A stretch of DNA of 64,000 bases, from NCBI RefSeq assembly GCF_019429485.1, contig NZ_JAHXZN010000002.1, positions 455,401-519,400 of the forward strand, given 5' to 3'. This document shows positions 17,932-27,600 of the stretch, piece after piece (the stretch's first letter is position 1; each line of letters begins with the position of its first letter). A program made the position numbers and the translations under genes. This DNA is from Sphingomonas citri. Its GTDB lineage: Bacteria > Pseudomonadota > Alphaproteobacteria > Sphingomonadales > Sphingomonadaceae. The notes beneath the pieces were generated by a model that worked only from the letters and a program-made list of their open reading frames with translations, was not told the DNA's origin and searched no databases.

Positions 17932-17944
17932 GTGGCCCGACCAC
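17932..17944. promoter_or_regulatory. Predicted GntR/FCD operator, divergent side
   Basis: GTGGCCCGACCAC is a palindrome with the same core (TGGCCYGACCA) as the site at 17000-17012. It lies 134 bases before the regulator's GTG start and 80 bases before the DUF1080 gene. It could govern the divergent transcripts of both. This is inferred from the repeated motif and its placement; no binding evidence is available. Confidence 0.55.
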
Positions 17945-18024
17945 GTTCTACGCCTAGCTCCGAGAGTGCCGCCTCCGGTATGCCCGGCGAGTGGACACCC
18001 AAGCCATGATCGAGGGGAGAGACG

Positions 18025-19431
18025 GTGGTTCGCACACTCGCGTTGCTGGCGCTGACGGCATGGTCGTCGGCCACCCTCCCCGCCGTCGCGACGGCCCAGT
18101 CGGCGCCGGCGCGCAGCGCCGCCGCGCCATGGCAAGCCCTGATGCCCAAGCCCGGCCTCGCCGGCTGGCACCGCACCGGCGGCAACGCCACCTATGAAGT
18201 GGTCGGCGACGAGCTGGTCGGCCGCGCGGTGGTCGGCAAGGGCAACAGCTGGCTCGTCTCGGACCAGCTCTACGGCGACTTCATCGTCGAGTTCGACGCC
18301 AAGACCGACCCGACGCTCAACTCGGGCATGATGATCCGCGGCCAGAGCCGCCCCGATTACCGCAACGGCGTCGTCTTCGGCTATCAGGCCGAGATCGACC
18401 CCTCGTCGCGCGCGTGGAGCGCCGGCCTATACGACGAGCAGCGGCGCCAATGGCTCTACACGCTCGGGCGCAACGAGGCGGCGCGCAAGGCCTTCCGCTC
18501 GAGCGACTGGAACCATTATCGCGTGGAGGCGATCGGCAACCGGCTGCGCACCTTCGTCAACGGCGTGCCCGCCGCCGACATCGTCGACGACACCGACGCG
18601 CGCGGCTTCCTCGCCTTCCAGGTCCACGCGCTGCCCGACGACGTCGCCGCCAAGGGGCCAGAGGTGCGGTTCAAGGGCCTGCGCATCATCACGCAGGACC
18701 CGAAGCGCTACGCCATGCCCGAGAACAGCCTCGAGCAGCAGGGCTGGCAGTCGAACGCGCTCACCGCGGCCGAGCGCCGCGCCGGCTGGACCCTGCTGTG
18801 GGACGGGCGCTCGTCGAAAGGCTGGCGCGCGGCCAAGGGCGGCGGCTTCCCGGCGCACGGCTGGACCATGGCCAACGGTGTGCTGACGGTCGAGAAGAGC
18901 GCGACCGAGGCGGCGCGTGGCGGCGACATCGCTACGGCGGCGACCTACCAGGATTTCGAGCTGTCCGTCGACTTCCGCCTCTCCGAGGGCGCGAACAGCG
19001 GGATCAAATATCTGCTGCCGCCGGGGCCGAACGGCGGCGTGTCGAACGTCGGCTTCGAGTATCAGCTGCTCGACGATGCGCGCCACCCCGACGCCAAGAT
19101 GGGGCGCGACGGCAACCGCACGCTCGCCTCGCTGTACGACCTGATCCCGGCGCGCAACCTCTCGGACCCGGACAGCCCGGGCAAGCGCGCCAACCCGCCG
19201 GGCGAGTGGAACCGCGCCACCGTGCTGGTGCGCGGCAACCACGTCGAGCACTGGCTCAACGGCTTCAAGGTGGTCGAGTATGAGCGCGGCTCGGCCGAGC
19301 TGAAGGCGCTGATCGCGCAGAGCAAGTTCGCGAAAGCCGCAGGCTTCGGCGAGACCGCGGACGGCGCCATCCTGCTGCAGGACCACGGCGACAAGGTCGA
19401 CTTCCGCTCGATAAAGCTGCGCAGGTTCTGA
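18025..19431 (+). CDS. Secreted DUF1080 protein, 3-keto-disaccharide hydrolase type, two domains
   Basis: A 468-residue exported protein with a signal peptide (residues 1-25, ending ATAQ) and two copies of the DUF1080/3-keto-disaccharide hydrolase jelly-roll fold. Copy one spans about residues 33-220 (DFIVEFDAKTDPTLNSGMMIRGQS). Copy two spans about 250-467 (GWTLLWDGRSSKGW, DFELSVDFRLSEGANSGIKYLLPPG, EWNRATVLVRGNHVEHWLNGFKVVEYE). Family members cleave 3-keto-glycosides in the periplasm after oxidation of a sugar C3. The GTG start at 18025 follows GAGGGGAGA. The gene leads a plus-strand cluster with three exported Gfo/Idh/MocA oxidoreductases, which could supply or process the keto-sugar (inference). 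Confidence 0.9.
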   Translation: MVRTLALLALTAWSSATLPAVATAQSAPARSAAAPWQALMPKPGLAGWHRTGGNATYEVVGDELVGRAVVGKGNSWLVSDQLYGDFIVEFDAKTDPTLNSGMMIRGQSRPDYRNGVVFGYQAEIDPSSRAWSAGLYDEQRRQWLYTLGRNEAARKAFRSSDWNHYRVEAIGNRLRTFVNGVPAADIVDDTDARGFLAFQVHALPDDVAAKGPEVRFKGLRIITQDPKRYAMPENSLEQQGWQSNALTAAERRAGWTLLWDGRSSKGWRAAKGGGFPAHGWTMANGVLTVEKSATEAARGGDIATAATYQDFELSVDFRLSEGANSGIKYLLPPGPNGGVSNVGFEYQLLDDARHPDAKMGRDGNRTLASLYDLIPARNLSDPDSPGKRANPPGEWNRATVLVRGNHVEHWLNGFKVVEYERGSAELKALIAQSKFAKAAGFGETADGAILLQDHGDKVDFRSIKLRRF

Positions 19432-19462
19432 TGGTCGATCGATGACTTCTTCGAGTACCACC

Positions 19463-19550
19463 ATCCCGGCGCACGCTCGGGTCCAGGTGGAAGACGACGG
19501 TGAGTCTCACCACGGCTTTCCCAACTGGGCCCCGGCGTTCGCGGGGCGGC
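19463..19550. repeat. REP-like repeat, class A copy 2
   Basis: A degenerate class A element with a GGGTCCAGGTGGAAG left part and a TTTCCCAACTGGGCCCCGGCG right part, in the 162-base gap between the DUF1080 gene and the first oxidoreductase. It interrupts an otherwise tight gene cluster and might cause partial transcription stop between them. Confidence 0.6.
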
Positions 19551-19593
19551 GACCGAGCGCTAGGAACACAAGCACCCCAGGGGAGGCATCACG

Positions 19594-20910
19594 ATGTTCG
19601 ACCGTCGAACGATGATCAAGGGCGGCGCCGCGACGATCGGCGCGCTGGCGTTCACCGCCAAGAGCTACGCGCAAATCAAGGGCGCCAACGACCGCATCCG
19701 CGTCGGCATCGTCGGCGTCAACGGGCGCGGCCAGGCGCATATGAGCGCCTTCTCGAAACAGCCCAACGTCCAGGTGACGCACTTCGCGGACGTCGACTCT
19801 GACGTGCTCGCCAAGCGCGCCGCCGAATTCGCCGAGCGCTCCGGCACCAAGGTCAAGACCGTCGGCGACTATCGCAAGCTGCTCGACCGCAAGACCGTCG
19901 ACGTCGTCACCGTCGCGACCCCGGATCACTGGCACGCCAAGGTCGCGATCGACGGCATGGACGCCGGGCGCAACGTCTATATCGAGAAGCCGATCGGCAT
20001 CGCCCCCGCCGAGGGCGAGGCGCTGATCGCCACCCAGCAGCGCACCGGGCGCGTGCTCCAGGTCGGCAACCAGCAGCGCTCCAGCATCGAGACGCGCCAG
20101 CTGCTCGACCTGATCCGCGCCGGCGAGCTGGGCGACGTCTACGAGGCGCAGACCTGGTACGCCAACAACCGCAAGTCGATCGGCAAGGGCGAGGAGATCG
20201 CGCCCCCACCCAACCTCGACTGGAACATGTGGCAGGGGCCGCGCCCGCGCGGGCCGTATCGCTCCAACCTGGTCCATTATAACTGGCATTGGTTCTGGAA
20301 GTACGGCACCGGCGAGATCTGCAACAACGCGATGCACGAGCTGGACGTCGCGCGCTGGCTGATGGGCGTCACCTATCCCAAGACCGTGACCGCGCGCGGC
20401 GACCGCCGCTTCTTCCGCGGCGACGACTGGGAGATGTACGATACGCTCGCGCTGACGCTCGGCTATGACGACGGCCGCGTGATCCGCTGGGACGGCGAGA
20501 GCTGCAACGGCATGCTGCGCTACGGCCGCGGGCGCGGCACGCTGCTGCTCGGCACCAAGGGCTCCGCGGTGGTCGATCGCAACGGCTTCGAGCTGTACGA
20601 CCTCGCCGGCAAGCAGGTGCGCGAGGTGAAGGCGGCGGCCTCGTCGGAGACCACCGGCACGGTCGGCGAGGGCGCGCTCGACGTGCTCCATGCCGCCAAC
20701 TTCCTCGCGGTGGTGCGCGGGCAGGAGCAGGCGCTCCACTCACCGATCCAGGAGGGCCATATCAGCACGACATTGTGCCACCTCGGCAACATGGCCTATC
20801 GCACCGGCGGGTCGCTCACGGTCGACCCGGCGACCGGCAAGCCCAGCGAGGCGGCGGCGCAGAAGCTCTGGTCGGTCGACTATGAGCCCGGCTGGGAGGT
20901 CCGCGCCTGA
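19594..20910 (+). CDS. Exported Gfo/Idh/MocA oxidoreductase 1
   Basis: A 438-residue NAD(P)-dependent sugar oxidoreductase family protein. An N-terminal DRRTMIKGGAATIG stretch resembles a twin-arginine export signal, followed by a hydrophobic core and a YAQ cleavage region. The Rossmann domain reads RIRVGIVGVNGRGQAH. The family motif EKPIG lies near residue 135, preceded by PDHWHAKVAIDGM. The C-terminal domain has the active-site-like NNAMHELDVARWLMG. A GGGGAGG site precedes the ATG. Its stop is one base before the ApbE gene. Zymomonas glucose-fructose oxidoreductase, an exported family member with tightly bound cofactor, is the best precedent; the true substrate is unknown. Confidence 0.88.
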   Translation: MFDRRTMIKGGAATIGALAFTAKSYAQIKGANDRIRVGIVGVNGRGQAHMSAFSKQPNVQVTHFADVDSDVLAKRAAEFAERSGTKVKTVGDYRKLLDRKTVDVVTVATPDHWHAKVAIDGMDAGRNVYIEKPIGIAPAEGEALIATQQRTGRVLQVGNQQRSSIETRQLLDLIRAGELGDVYEAQTWYANNRKSIGKGEEIAPPPNLDWNMWQGPRPRGPYRSNLVHYNWHWFWKYGTGEICNNAMHELDVARWLMGVTYPKTVTARGDRRFFRGDDWEMYDTLALTLGYDDGRVIRWDGESCNGMLRYGRGRGTLLLGTKGSAVVDRNGFELYDLAGKQVREVKAAASSETTGTVGEGALDVLHAANFLAVVRGQEQALHSPIQEGHISTTLCHLGNMAYRTGGSLTVDPATGKPSEAAAQKLWSVDYEPGWEVRA

Positions 20911-20911
20911 G

Positions 20912-22042
20912 GTGACCGAGGTGGAGGCGAGCGTCGCGCGGTTCGCCGCGATGGGCACGCGGGTCGAGCTGCACCTGTTCGGCCGCGATGACCCGGACGC
21001 GCTCGCCGCCGCGCGCGCCGCTGTGGAGGCGGTGGAGGACTCGCTGACGGTGCGGCGCGAGTCGCCCGCGGCGGCGCTCAACCGAGTGTTGGCGAGGGGC
21101 GGCGAGACGGTGGTGGCGGACCCGCTGCTGTGGGAAGCACTGCTCGCCGTGGACGCGATGTGGCGCGCGACGGGTGGGCTGTTCGACCCGTGCGTGGGGG
21201 GTGACGTGCCTGCGCGCGGGTGGCGCGGTGCCGCTGCCAATCCCTTCAAACCTGTTCCCCGGCGGACGCCGGGGCCCAGTTGGGAAGGCTGTAGTGACTC
21301 GTGCGAGACGTCCCCCACCTGGACCCCGGCGTCCGCCGGGGTGGCACGTGAGGGGGAGGAGACGATCTTCCGCCAGCGTTCCACCAGCGGCGACATGGCC
21401 GGCGTCGCGTCGTCGTCACCTCCGCCTTCCCCACTGGATCCCGGCCTTCGCCGCTGGACAAGTGCGCATGGCGCCGACGATACTGCCCCCGTCCCCCGCT
21501 GGTCCGCGCTCCGCATCGATCGCGCCACCCGCCGCGTGGCCGCCACCCGCCCGCTCGCGCTCGACTTCGGCGGCTTCGGCAAGGGCTATGCGCTCGACCG
21601 CGCCGCCGCCGTCCTGCGCGCCGCGGGCGTCACCTCGGCCTTCCTCTCCGCCGGCGAGAGCTCGATCGCGGTGATCGGCGAGCACCCGCTCGGCGGCGGA
21701 TGGCCACTCGCCATCCCGCATCCCGAGATCGACGGCGTCTGGCTGACCGAGCTCGAGCTCACCGACGCCTCGCTCTCGGTCTCCTCCACGGTCGGTGCCG
21801 GTGCCGCCAAGCCCGGCCGCGCCGCGATGGTGCGCCCCGCCGACGGCGCGATCGTCACCCGCGCCGCCACCGCCGTCGCGGTCGCAACCACCGGCGCCGA
21901 GGCCGAGGCGCTCAGCACCGCGCTCCTCGTCGCCGACGCGCCCGCGCTCGGCCATCTCCGCGCCGCGGCGCCCGATCGCCGCTTCCTCTTCTCCCATGAC
22001 GCGCCGACGCGCGCCGACCGACCGATGGAACTCACCGCATGA
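20912..22042 (+). CDS. ApbE-like FAD:protein FMN transferase with a repeat insertion
   Basis: A 376-residue ApbE-family protein. Members attach FMN covalently to Ser/Thr of exported flavoproteins. Conserved parts are FAAMGTRVELHLFG, DSLTVRRESPAAALNRV, ATGGLFDPCVGG, and later ALDFGGFGKGYALDRAA (flavin-binding), SAGESSIAVIGEHP and DASLSVSSTVGAG. Between FDPCVGG and RWSALRID lie about 100 residues, of which some 60-70 come from class A repeat DNA (21257-21452) read in frame. No signal peptide is seen from the GTG start at 20912, so export or cytoplasmic action is uncertain. It starts one base after oxidoreductase 1 and overlaps the next gene by four bases. No obvious target flavinylation motif was noticed nearby. 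Confidence 0.78.
   Translation: MTEVEASVARFAAMGTRVELHLFGRDDPDALAAARAAVEAVEDSLTVRRESPAAALNRVLARGGETVVADPLLWEALLAVDAMWRATGGLFDPCVGGDVPARGWRGAAANPFKPVPRRTPGPSWEGCSDSCETSPTWTPASAGVAREGEETIFRQRSTSGDMAGVASSSPPPSPLDPGLRRWTSAHGADDTAPVPRWSALRIDRATRRVAATRPLALDFGGFGKGYALDRAAAVLRAAGVTSAFLSAGESSIAVIGEHPLGGGWPLAIPHPEIDGVWLTELELTDASLSVSSTVGAGAAKPGRAAMVRPADGAIVTRAATAVAVATTGAEAEALSTALLVADAPALGHLRAAAPDRRFLFSHDAPTRADRPMELTA
21257..21452. repeat. REP-like class A repeat inside a gene (copy 3 plus half copy)
   Basis: A full class A element (21257-21344), opening CCCCGGCGGACGCCGGGG and closing GGCGTCCGCCGGGG, is followed near 21406-21452 by a diverged right half (CTTCCCCACTGGATCCCGGC). Both lie within the ApbE-like coding region and keep its frame open. 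All other class A copies in this window are intergenic. Confidence 0.75.
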
Positions 22043-23301
22043 CCGACGACGATTTCGCGCTCTCGCGCCGCTCCTTCCTCGATCGCGTGCTGGTCGCCTC
22101 GGCGGGCGTCGGGATGAGCGTCGCCGCGCCCTGGACCGCGCTCGCCGCGGCGGAGCCCGCGAGCGGCCCGCGCGTGCGCCTCGGCGTGATCGGCACCGGC
22201 GACCGCGGCCGCGCGCTGATCCAGAACATCAACAAGACGCGCAACTGCACCGTCGCCGCGCTATGCGACCCGTTCGCGCCGCACATGGCCAAGGCGCGCG
22301 CGCTGGTGCCCGCCAACACGCCCGTCTTCACCGATCACCGCGCGATGCTCGACGCCAAGGGGATCGACGCGGTGGTGATCGCCACCCCGCTCGACCTGCA
22401 CGCGCGCCAAACGATGGACGCGCTCGACGCGGGCTATCCGGTGTTCTGCGAGAAGGCGATGGCGCGCACGATCGCCGACTGCGGCGCGATGGTCACGCGC
22501 GCGCGCCAGCGCGGCAAGGTGCTCCAGATCGGTCACCAGCGGCTGTTCAACCCGACCTATCTCAACGCACTCAAGCGCGCCAAGTCGGGGGAGATTGGCA
22601 CGATCACGCAGATCCGCGCGAGCTGGCACCGCAACCGCAGCTGGCGCCGCGACGTCCCCGCCGGCGGGCAGGAGCGCGAGATCAACTGGCGGCTGTACCG
22701 CGCGCGCTCGGCCGGGCTGATGACCGAGCTGGCGACGCACCAGCTCCAGGTCGCCAATTGGTTCATGGACGGGTTGCCGACGCGCGTTATGGGCTCGGGC
22801 AGCATCTGCTTCTGGAAGGACGGGCGCGAGGTCTACGACCAGGTCGCGCTGATCTACGATTACGCCGAGGGGCGGAAGGTGATCTATACCTCGATGCTCA
22901 ACAACGCGCGCTACGGCTGCGAGGAGCAGATCCAGGGCAGCAAGGGCACGATCGAGCCCGAGCTCGGCCGCATCTACCAGGAGGTCCAGCCAGCCGCCGT
23001 CCCCGCGCTCGCCAAGATGCGCAAGGACGTCCAGGCCGGGCGCAAGAACACCGTGCCGATCGGCGGCGCCACCTGGTTCCCCGAGCTGCCCGTCACCACG
23101 CCGGGCGACTCGCTCGGCTGGGGCGAATATGACGAGACGATGCTCCAGTTCGAGGGCTTCGGCGAGGCGGTGCGCAGCGGCAAGGAGGTGCCCGGGCTGC
23201 TCGCCCAGGCCTATTACGCCAGCGTCGCCTCGCTGCTCGGCGAGCAGGCGATCGACACCGGCCGCGCGCTCGACTGGCCGACCGACCTCGTCACCGTCTG
23301 A
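22039..23301 (+). CDS. Exported Gfo/Idh/MocA oxidoreductase 2 (Tat)
   Basis: A 420-residue protein with a good twin-arginine signal, LSRRSFLDRVLVASAGVG, ending near ALAAAEPA. The Rossmann fold reads RLGVIGTGDRGRALIQN, and the family C-E-K-A motif (VFCEKAMA) replaces the usual EKP. The second domain has NPTYLNALKRAKSGEIG and TELATHQLQVANWF. The chain has a long C-terminal extension with TTPGDSLGWGEYDETMLQFEGF. Its ATG overlaps the ApbE stop by four bases, so it is coupled to it. It is probably periplasmic, acting on a sugar or glycoside with a retained nicotinamide cofactor (inference from family and signal). Replacement of the Pro after the catalytic-region Lys is notable but not disabling by itself. 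Confidence 0.88.
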   Translation: MTDDDFALSRRSFLDRVLVASAGVGMSVAAPWTALAAAEPASGPRVRLGVIGTGDRGRALIQNINKTRNCTVAALCDPFAPHMAKARALVPANTPVFTDHRAMLDAKGIDAVVIATPLDLHARQTMDALDAGYPVFCEKAMARTIADCGAMVTRARQRGKVLQIGHQRLFNPTYLNALKRAKSGEIGTITQIRASWHRNRSWRRDVPAGGQEREINWRLYRARSAGLMTELATHQLQVANWFMDGLPTRVMGSGSICFWKDGREVYDQVALIYDYAEGRKVIYTSMLNNARYGCEEQIQGSKGTIEPELGRIYQEVQPAAVPALAKMRKDVQAGRKNTVPIGGATWFPELPVTTPGDSLGWGEYDETMLQFEGFGEAVRSGKEVPGLLAQAYYASVASLLGEQAIDTGRALDWPTDLVTV

Positions 23302-23328
23302 CCCTCCTTCTCCTGAGGACCTGTAGCC

Positions 23329-24507
23329 ATGGACATGATCGATCGCCGTCTCCTGCTCGCCGGTGCCGGGCTCGTCGGCGCGGGCCTCGCCGGCGCGGCG
23401 GGGGCGCAGTCGACCTCGGCGGGCAACGGCGTCTCCGCCGAGGGCGCGCCGACCGGCCCCGACCCGAGCGCCAAGAACCGCCTGCGCTTCGCCGTCATCG
23501 GCCTCGACCACTCGCACATCTACGCCATCACCGATGCGCTGATCCGCGGCGGCGGAACGCTGGTTGCGGTGCACGCCGGCGACCCGAAGCAGCTCGTCCC
23601 CTTCCGCAAGCGCTACGGCGACGTGAAGGTGGCGCGTACCGAGGAGGAGATCCTCGCCGACAAGGCGATCCAGGTCGTCGCCAGCGCGTCCATCCCCAAC
23701 CTCCGCGCGCCGCTCGGCGTGCGCGTGATGCGCGCGGGCAAGGACTTCCTGTCGGACAAGCCCGGCATCACCAGCCTGGACCAGCTCGGCGAGGTGCGCC
23801 GCACGATCGCGCAGACCAAACGCAAGTTCGCGATCATGTACTCGGAGCGGCTCGAGGTGCGCGCCGCGGTCAAGGCCGGCGAGCTGGTCCATGCCGGCGC
23901 GATCGGCCGCGTGGTGCAGACGATCAACATCGCGCCACACCGCGTCAGCGCGCCGAGCCGCCCCGAGTGGTTCTGGGACGTCAAATATTACGGCGGCATC
24001 CTCACCGACATCGGCAGCCATCAGGCCGACCAGTTCGTCTTCTACACCGGCTCGACCGAGGCCTCGGTGGTGGCGTCGCAGGTCGGCAATTTCGCGACGC
24101 CGCAGCATCCCCGGTTCCAGGACTTCGGCGACATGATGCTGACCGGCAACGGCGGCGCGGGCTATGTCCGGGTCGACTGGTACACGCCCGATGGGCTGCC
24201 GACCTGGGGCGACGGGCGCGTTTTCATCCTCGGCACCGAGGGCTATATCGAGCTGCGCAAGTACGTCGACATCGAGGGTCGGCCGGGCGGCAACCACCTG
24301 TTCCTCGCGGACAAGAAGGGCACGCGCTACATGGATTGCAGCAAGGTGCCGCTGCCGTTCGGGCCGCAGTTCGTCACCGACGTGGTCGAGCGCAGCGAAG
24401 TGGCGCAGAACCAGGCGCAGGCGCTGCTCGCCGCCGAGCTGGTGCTGACCGCGCAGGACAAGGCGCGCACGCTCTCGGGCGCGCGGCCGCCGGTGCAGGG
24501 CGGCTGA
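23329..24507 (+). CDS. Exported Gfo/Idh/MocA oxidoreductase 3
   Basis: A 392-residue family member that begins MDMIDRRLLLAGAGLVGAG, a signal that could be Tat-type (RR then hydrophobic core) ending near GAQS. The nucleotide-binding start is RFAVIGLDHSHIYAI, a variant without the full GxGxxG glycine set. The conserved lysine motif is FLSDKPGI. The second domain has VKYYGGILTDIGSHQADQFVFY, with the D-x-G-x-H motif. It lies 27 bases after oxidoreductase 2 and closes the cluster. Three paralogues of differing length suggest separate steps or substrates rather than redundancy (inference). Confidence 0.87.
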   Translation: MDMIDRRLLLAGAGLVGAGLAGAAGAQSTSAGNGVSAEGAPTGPDPSAKNRLRFAVIGLDHSHIYAITDALIRGGGTLVAVHAGDPKQLVPFRKRYGDVKVARTEEEILADKAIQVVASASIPNLRAPLGVRVMRAGKDFLSDKPGITSLDQLGEVRRTIAQTKRKFAIMYSERLEVRAAVKAGELVHAGAIGRVVQTINIAPHRVSAPSRPEWFWDVKYYGGILTDIGSHQADQFVFYTGSTEASVVASQVGNFATPQHPRFQDFGDMMLTGNGGAGYVRVDWYTPDGLPTWGDGRVFILGTEGYIELRKYVDIEGRPGGNHLFLADKKGTRYMDCSKVPLPFGPQFVTDVVERSEVAQNQAQALLAAELVLTAQDKARTLSGARPPVQGG

Positions 24508-24536
24508 GCGGGGGGCGCTAGCGGGTCACGACATCA

Positions 24537-24670
24537 TTCCTCCCCGCTCGCGGGGAGGCGTACCATGCGCAGCATGGTGGAGGGGGTTCTCCACGCAGCG
24601 CAGCACTCGCGGAGCCCCCTCCACCACGCCCCTCGGGCGCGGTGCCCCCTCGCCGTGCCGGGGAGGATCT
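24537..24670. repeat. REP-like repeat, class D
   Basis: A long imperfect inverted repeat begins CCTCCCCGCTCGCGGGGAGG, contains a TGGTGGAGGGGG segment mirrored by CCCCCTCCACCA, and ends GTGCCGGGGAGG. It is the only copy of this class in the window and lies between the convergent oxidoreductase and glycosyltransferase genes, where it may also stop transcription. Confidence 0.75.
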
Positions 24671-24684
24671 AGCTCCCGCCCCGC

Positions 24685-27600
24685 TTACGCCGCCTTCGGC
24701 AGTGACGCCGGCAGCAGCGCCGGCTCCCCCGCCGGCATCGCCACCGGCGCCTCGCCTGCGTCGACGCTGCCGGTGCGCTCGAGCTTGCCCCAGCCCACCT
24801 TGGGCCCGGTCAGCGCGGCATAGGTCGCGCGCAGCACCACCGCGTAGAGGATCTGGCGGTACCCGAAACGCTGCAGCAGCAGCCGCAGCGCGGGAAAGCC
24901 TGCCTCGCGGCGGTCCAGCCGGAAGGCGATCCAGCCGCAGGCGAGATCGATCGCGGTGAACGCGAGCCAGAACGCCGCCACCGTCGCCGCGTCGCCGCCC
25001 GCCGCGTCCCAGCCGCGGTCATACACCCGCCATGCGGTGCCGCCCACGCCGGCGACCAGCCCTAGGTCGATCAGCGGCGCCACCAAGGTGAAGCCGAACT
25101 GGAACAGCAGCGCTTGCGGCAGGCCGATCCAGGCGAGCCCGCGCGGCCGCCCGCGCCCGATCAGCGCGCGGTGCTTCCACAGGCACTGCAGCGTGCCGAA
25201 GGCCCAGCGGAAGCGCTGCTTGAACAGAGCGCGCACCGTCTCGGGCGCCTCGGTCCACGCCACCGCGTCATTGTCGCAGGCGACGCGCCAGCCGGCGCGC
25301 TGCACCGCGATGGTGAGGTCCTGGTCCTCCGCCAGCGTGTCCTCGGGATAGCCGCCGACCTCGTCCAGCGCGACACGCCGCCACGCCCCGACCGCGCCCG
25401 GCACCACCGTCACTGCCCCCAGCGCGGCGAGTGCACGACGCTCGAGCTGTTGCGCCGTGACATATTCCAGCGCCTGCCAGCGCGTGATCAGGTTGACGGG
25501 GTTGCCGACCTTGGCGCAGCCCGCCACCGCGCCGATCGCGGGGTCGGCGAACCAGCGCGTTAGCTTCGCGATCGTGTCGGCTTCGAACTGGGTGTCGGCG
25601 TCGAGCGCGATCACCACGTCGCCGCGCGCCTGCGCCAGCGCGGTGTTGAGCGCGCGCGCCTTGCCGCCGTTGCTCAGCGTCAGCAGCCGCACGCGCGGGT
25701 CGATCGCGAAGGCGGCGCGCACCACGTCGGAGGTGCCGTCGGTCGAACCGTCGTCGATCACGATCACCTCGACGCGCACGCCCTCGCTGGCGAGGATACG
25801 TCGCACCGACGATACGATCACGCGCGCCTCGTTGAAGGCGGGGATCAGCACCGAGACGAAGCCGGGCACGCGATGCGGCGCCGGCACGGGCACGGCGTCG
25901 CGGCGGCGCCACAGCGCCAGCGCGGTGAGCGACAGCGAACGCGCGATGCCCAGCGCGATCGCGACCGCGAACAGCCAGCCGAGCGAGTCGCGCAGCCAGG
26001 CCGCACCGTCGAAGAGCGTCCGCGCGCCCGCGGCGCGCACGCCGGTGCCGGCGGCGAGCCGCGGCATGACCATCTCGCGGGAGAGGCCGGCGAGCGTCGA
26101 GACGGGCACCAGCTCGTAGCCGCGCGCGCGCAGCCCGCGGATGATCGCGGGCAGCGCGGCGAGCGTGTGGGTGCGATCGCCGCCGGAGTCGTGCAGCAGG
26201 ACGATCTGGGCGGGATGCTCCGCGGTGCCGGCCGCGACGCCGGCGATGACGCGGCGCGCGATCGTCGCGGCGTCGGGCTTCTCCCAGTCGAGCGGGTCGA
26301 CGTTCAGACCCACGGTCAGGTAGCCGAGCCGCGACGCGACGCGGCTGGCATGAAGCTCGTCGCGCCGATCGGGGTCGGCGTCACCGAGGAAGGGCGGGCG
26401 GAACAGCGTCATCGCGCGCCCGGTGTAAGCCTCGACCAGCCGCTCGGTGGCGCGCAGCTCTAGGGCGATGTCGGCCTCGGATCGGCGGCCGAGATTGGCG
26501 TGGGTGGTGGAGTGGTTGCCCAGCTCGCTTCCCTCGGCGACGATGCGGCGCAGCAGCGGCCCCTGCCCCAGCGCGTTGGCGCCGGTGATGAAGAAGGTCG
26601 CGGGCGCGCGCTCGCGGCGGAGCACGTCGAGCAACCGCGGGGTCCAGCGCGGGTCGGGGCCGTCGTCGAAGGTCAGCGCGACCAGCCGGCGCCGCGCACC
26701 GGTGCGCTCGACCACGTCGGGTCCGGGCAGCCGCCCCCAGCGCTCGTCGCGGATCAGCCCGTCGCGGGCGACGAAGCCGCGCTCCCCCGGCGACGCCGCG
26801 GCGGCGAGGCGGAGCAGCTCGCCCTTGCCCTCGACAGCGACCGTATCTTGCGCGGGCAGCGTCTCGCGCGCGGGCAGCGCACGGCCCGCGAGCAGCGGCC
26901 ACACCGCCGGATCCTCGCTGCCGAGCCGCCACAGCGCCACACCCGCGGCGCCGGTACGGCGCACCGCGGCGAGCTGGTTCGCCGCACTGGCGGCGTCGAG
27001 CAGCCACACGTCGTGCTTGGCCGCGCCGAGCTGATAGGAGAAATGGCTGTTGCCGCTGACGGGATCGAAGACGGGCGCGGTACCGGCGCGCCGTGCGATC
27101 GCCCAGGCGTCGGCGACCGAGCGCGGCTCGGTGCTGTGCCCCGCCCAGTCGTAGGCATAGCTGCCGATCGCGACGATTGCCTTGCCCGCGCCGGCGCGCG
27201 CCACCGCCTGCGCGACCACGCGCGCGAACCACGGCTGCGACGCGATCGGCCCGGCCTCGCCGCCCATCCAATGCTCGTCATAGGCCATCAGCACGACCCG
27301 GTCGGCGGCACGCGCGTAGGCGGCGAGGTCCCAGTCCGGGTCGGCGACCGGTGCGGCGAGCATCACCACCCAGCCGCGCGGGGCGAAGCGCGCACGCAGA
27401 TCGCCGAGGAAGCGGAGATAATCGGGATGCGCTGAAGCGGGCAGGCTCTCGAGATCGAGCATCACGCCCGCGCCGCGCTGCTGCGCCACCAGCGTCTCCA
27501 GGTGCGCGGCGAAGGCGCGACGCGCGCCCCCGTCGGCCAGCAGCGCGGCGGTGGCGGCACCGTCCCACTGGCCGTCGGCACGCGCATTCTGCACCATCGG

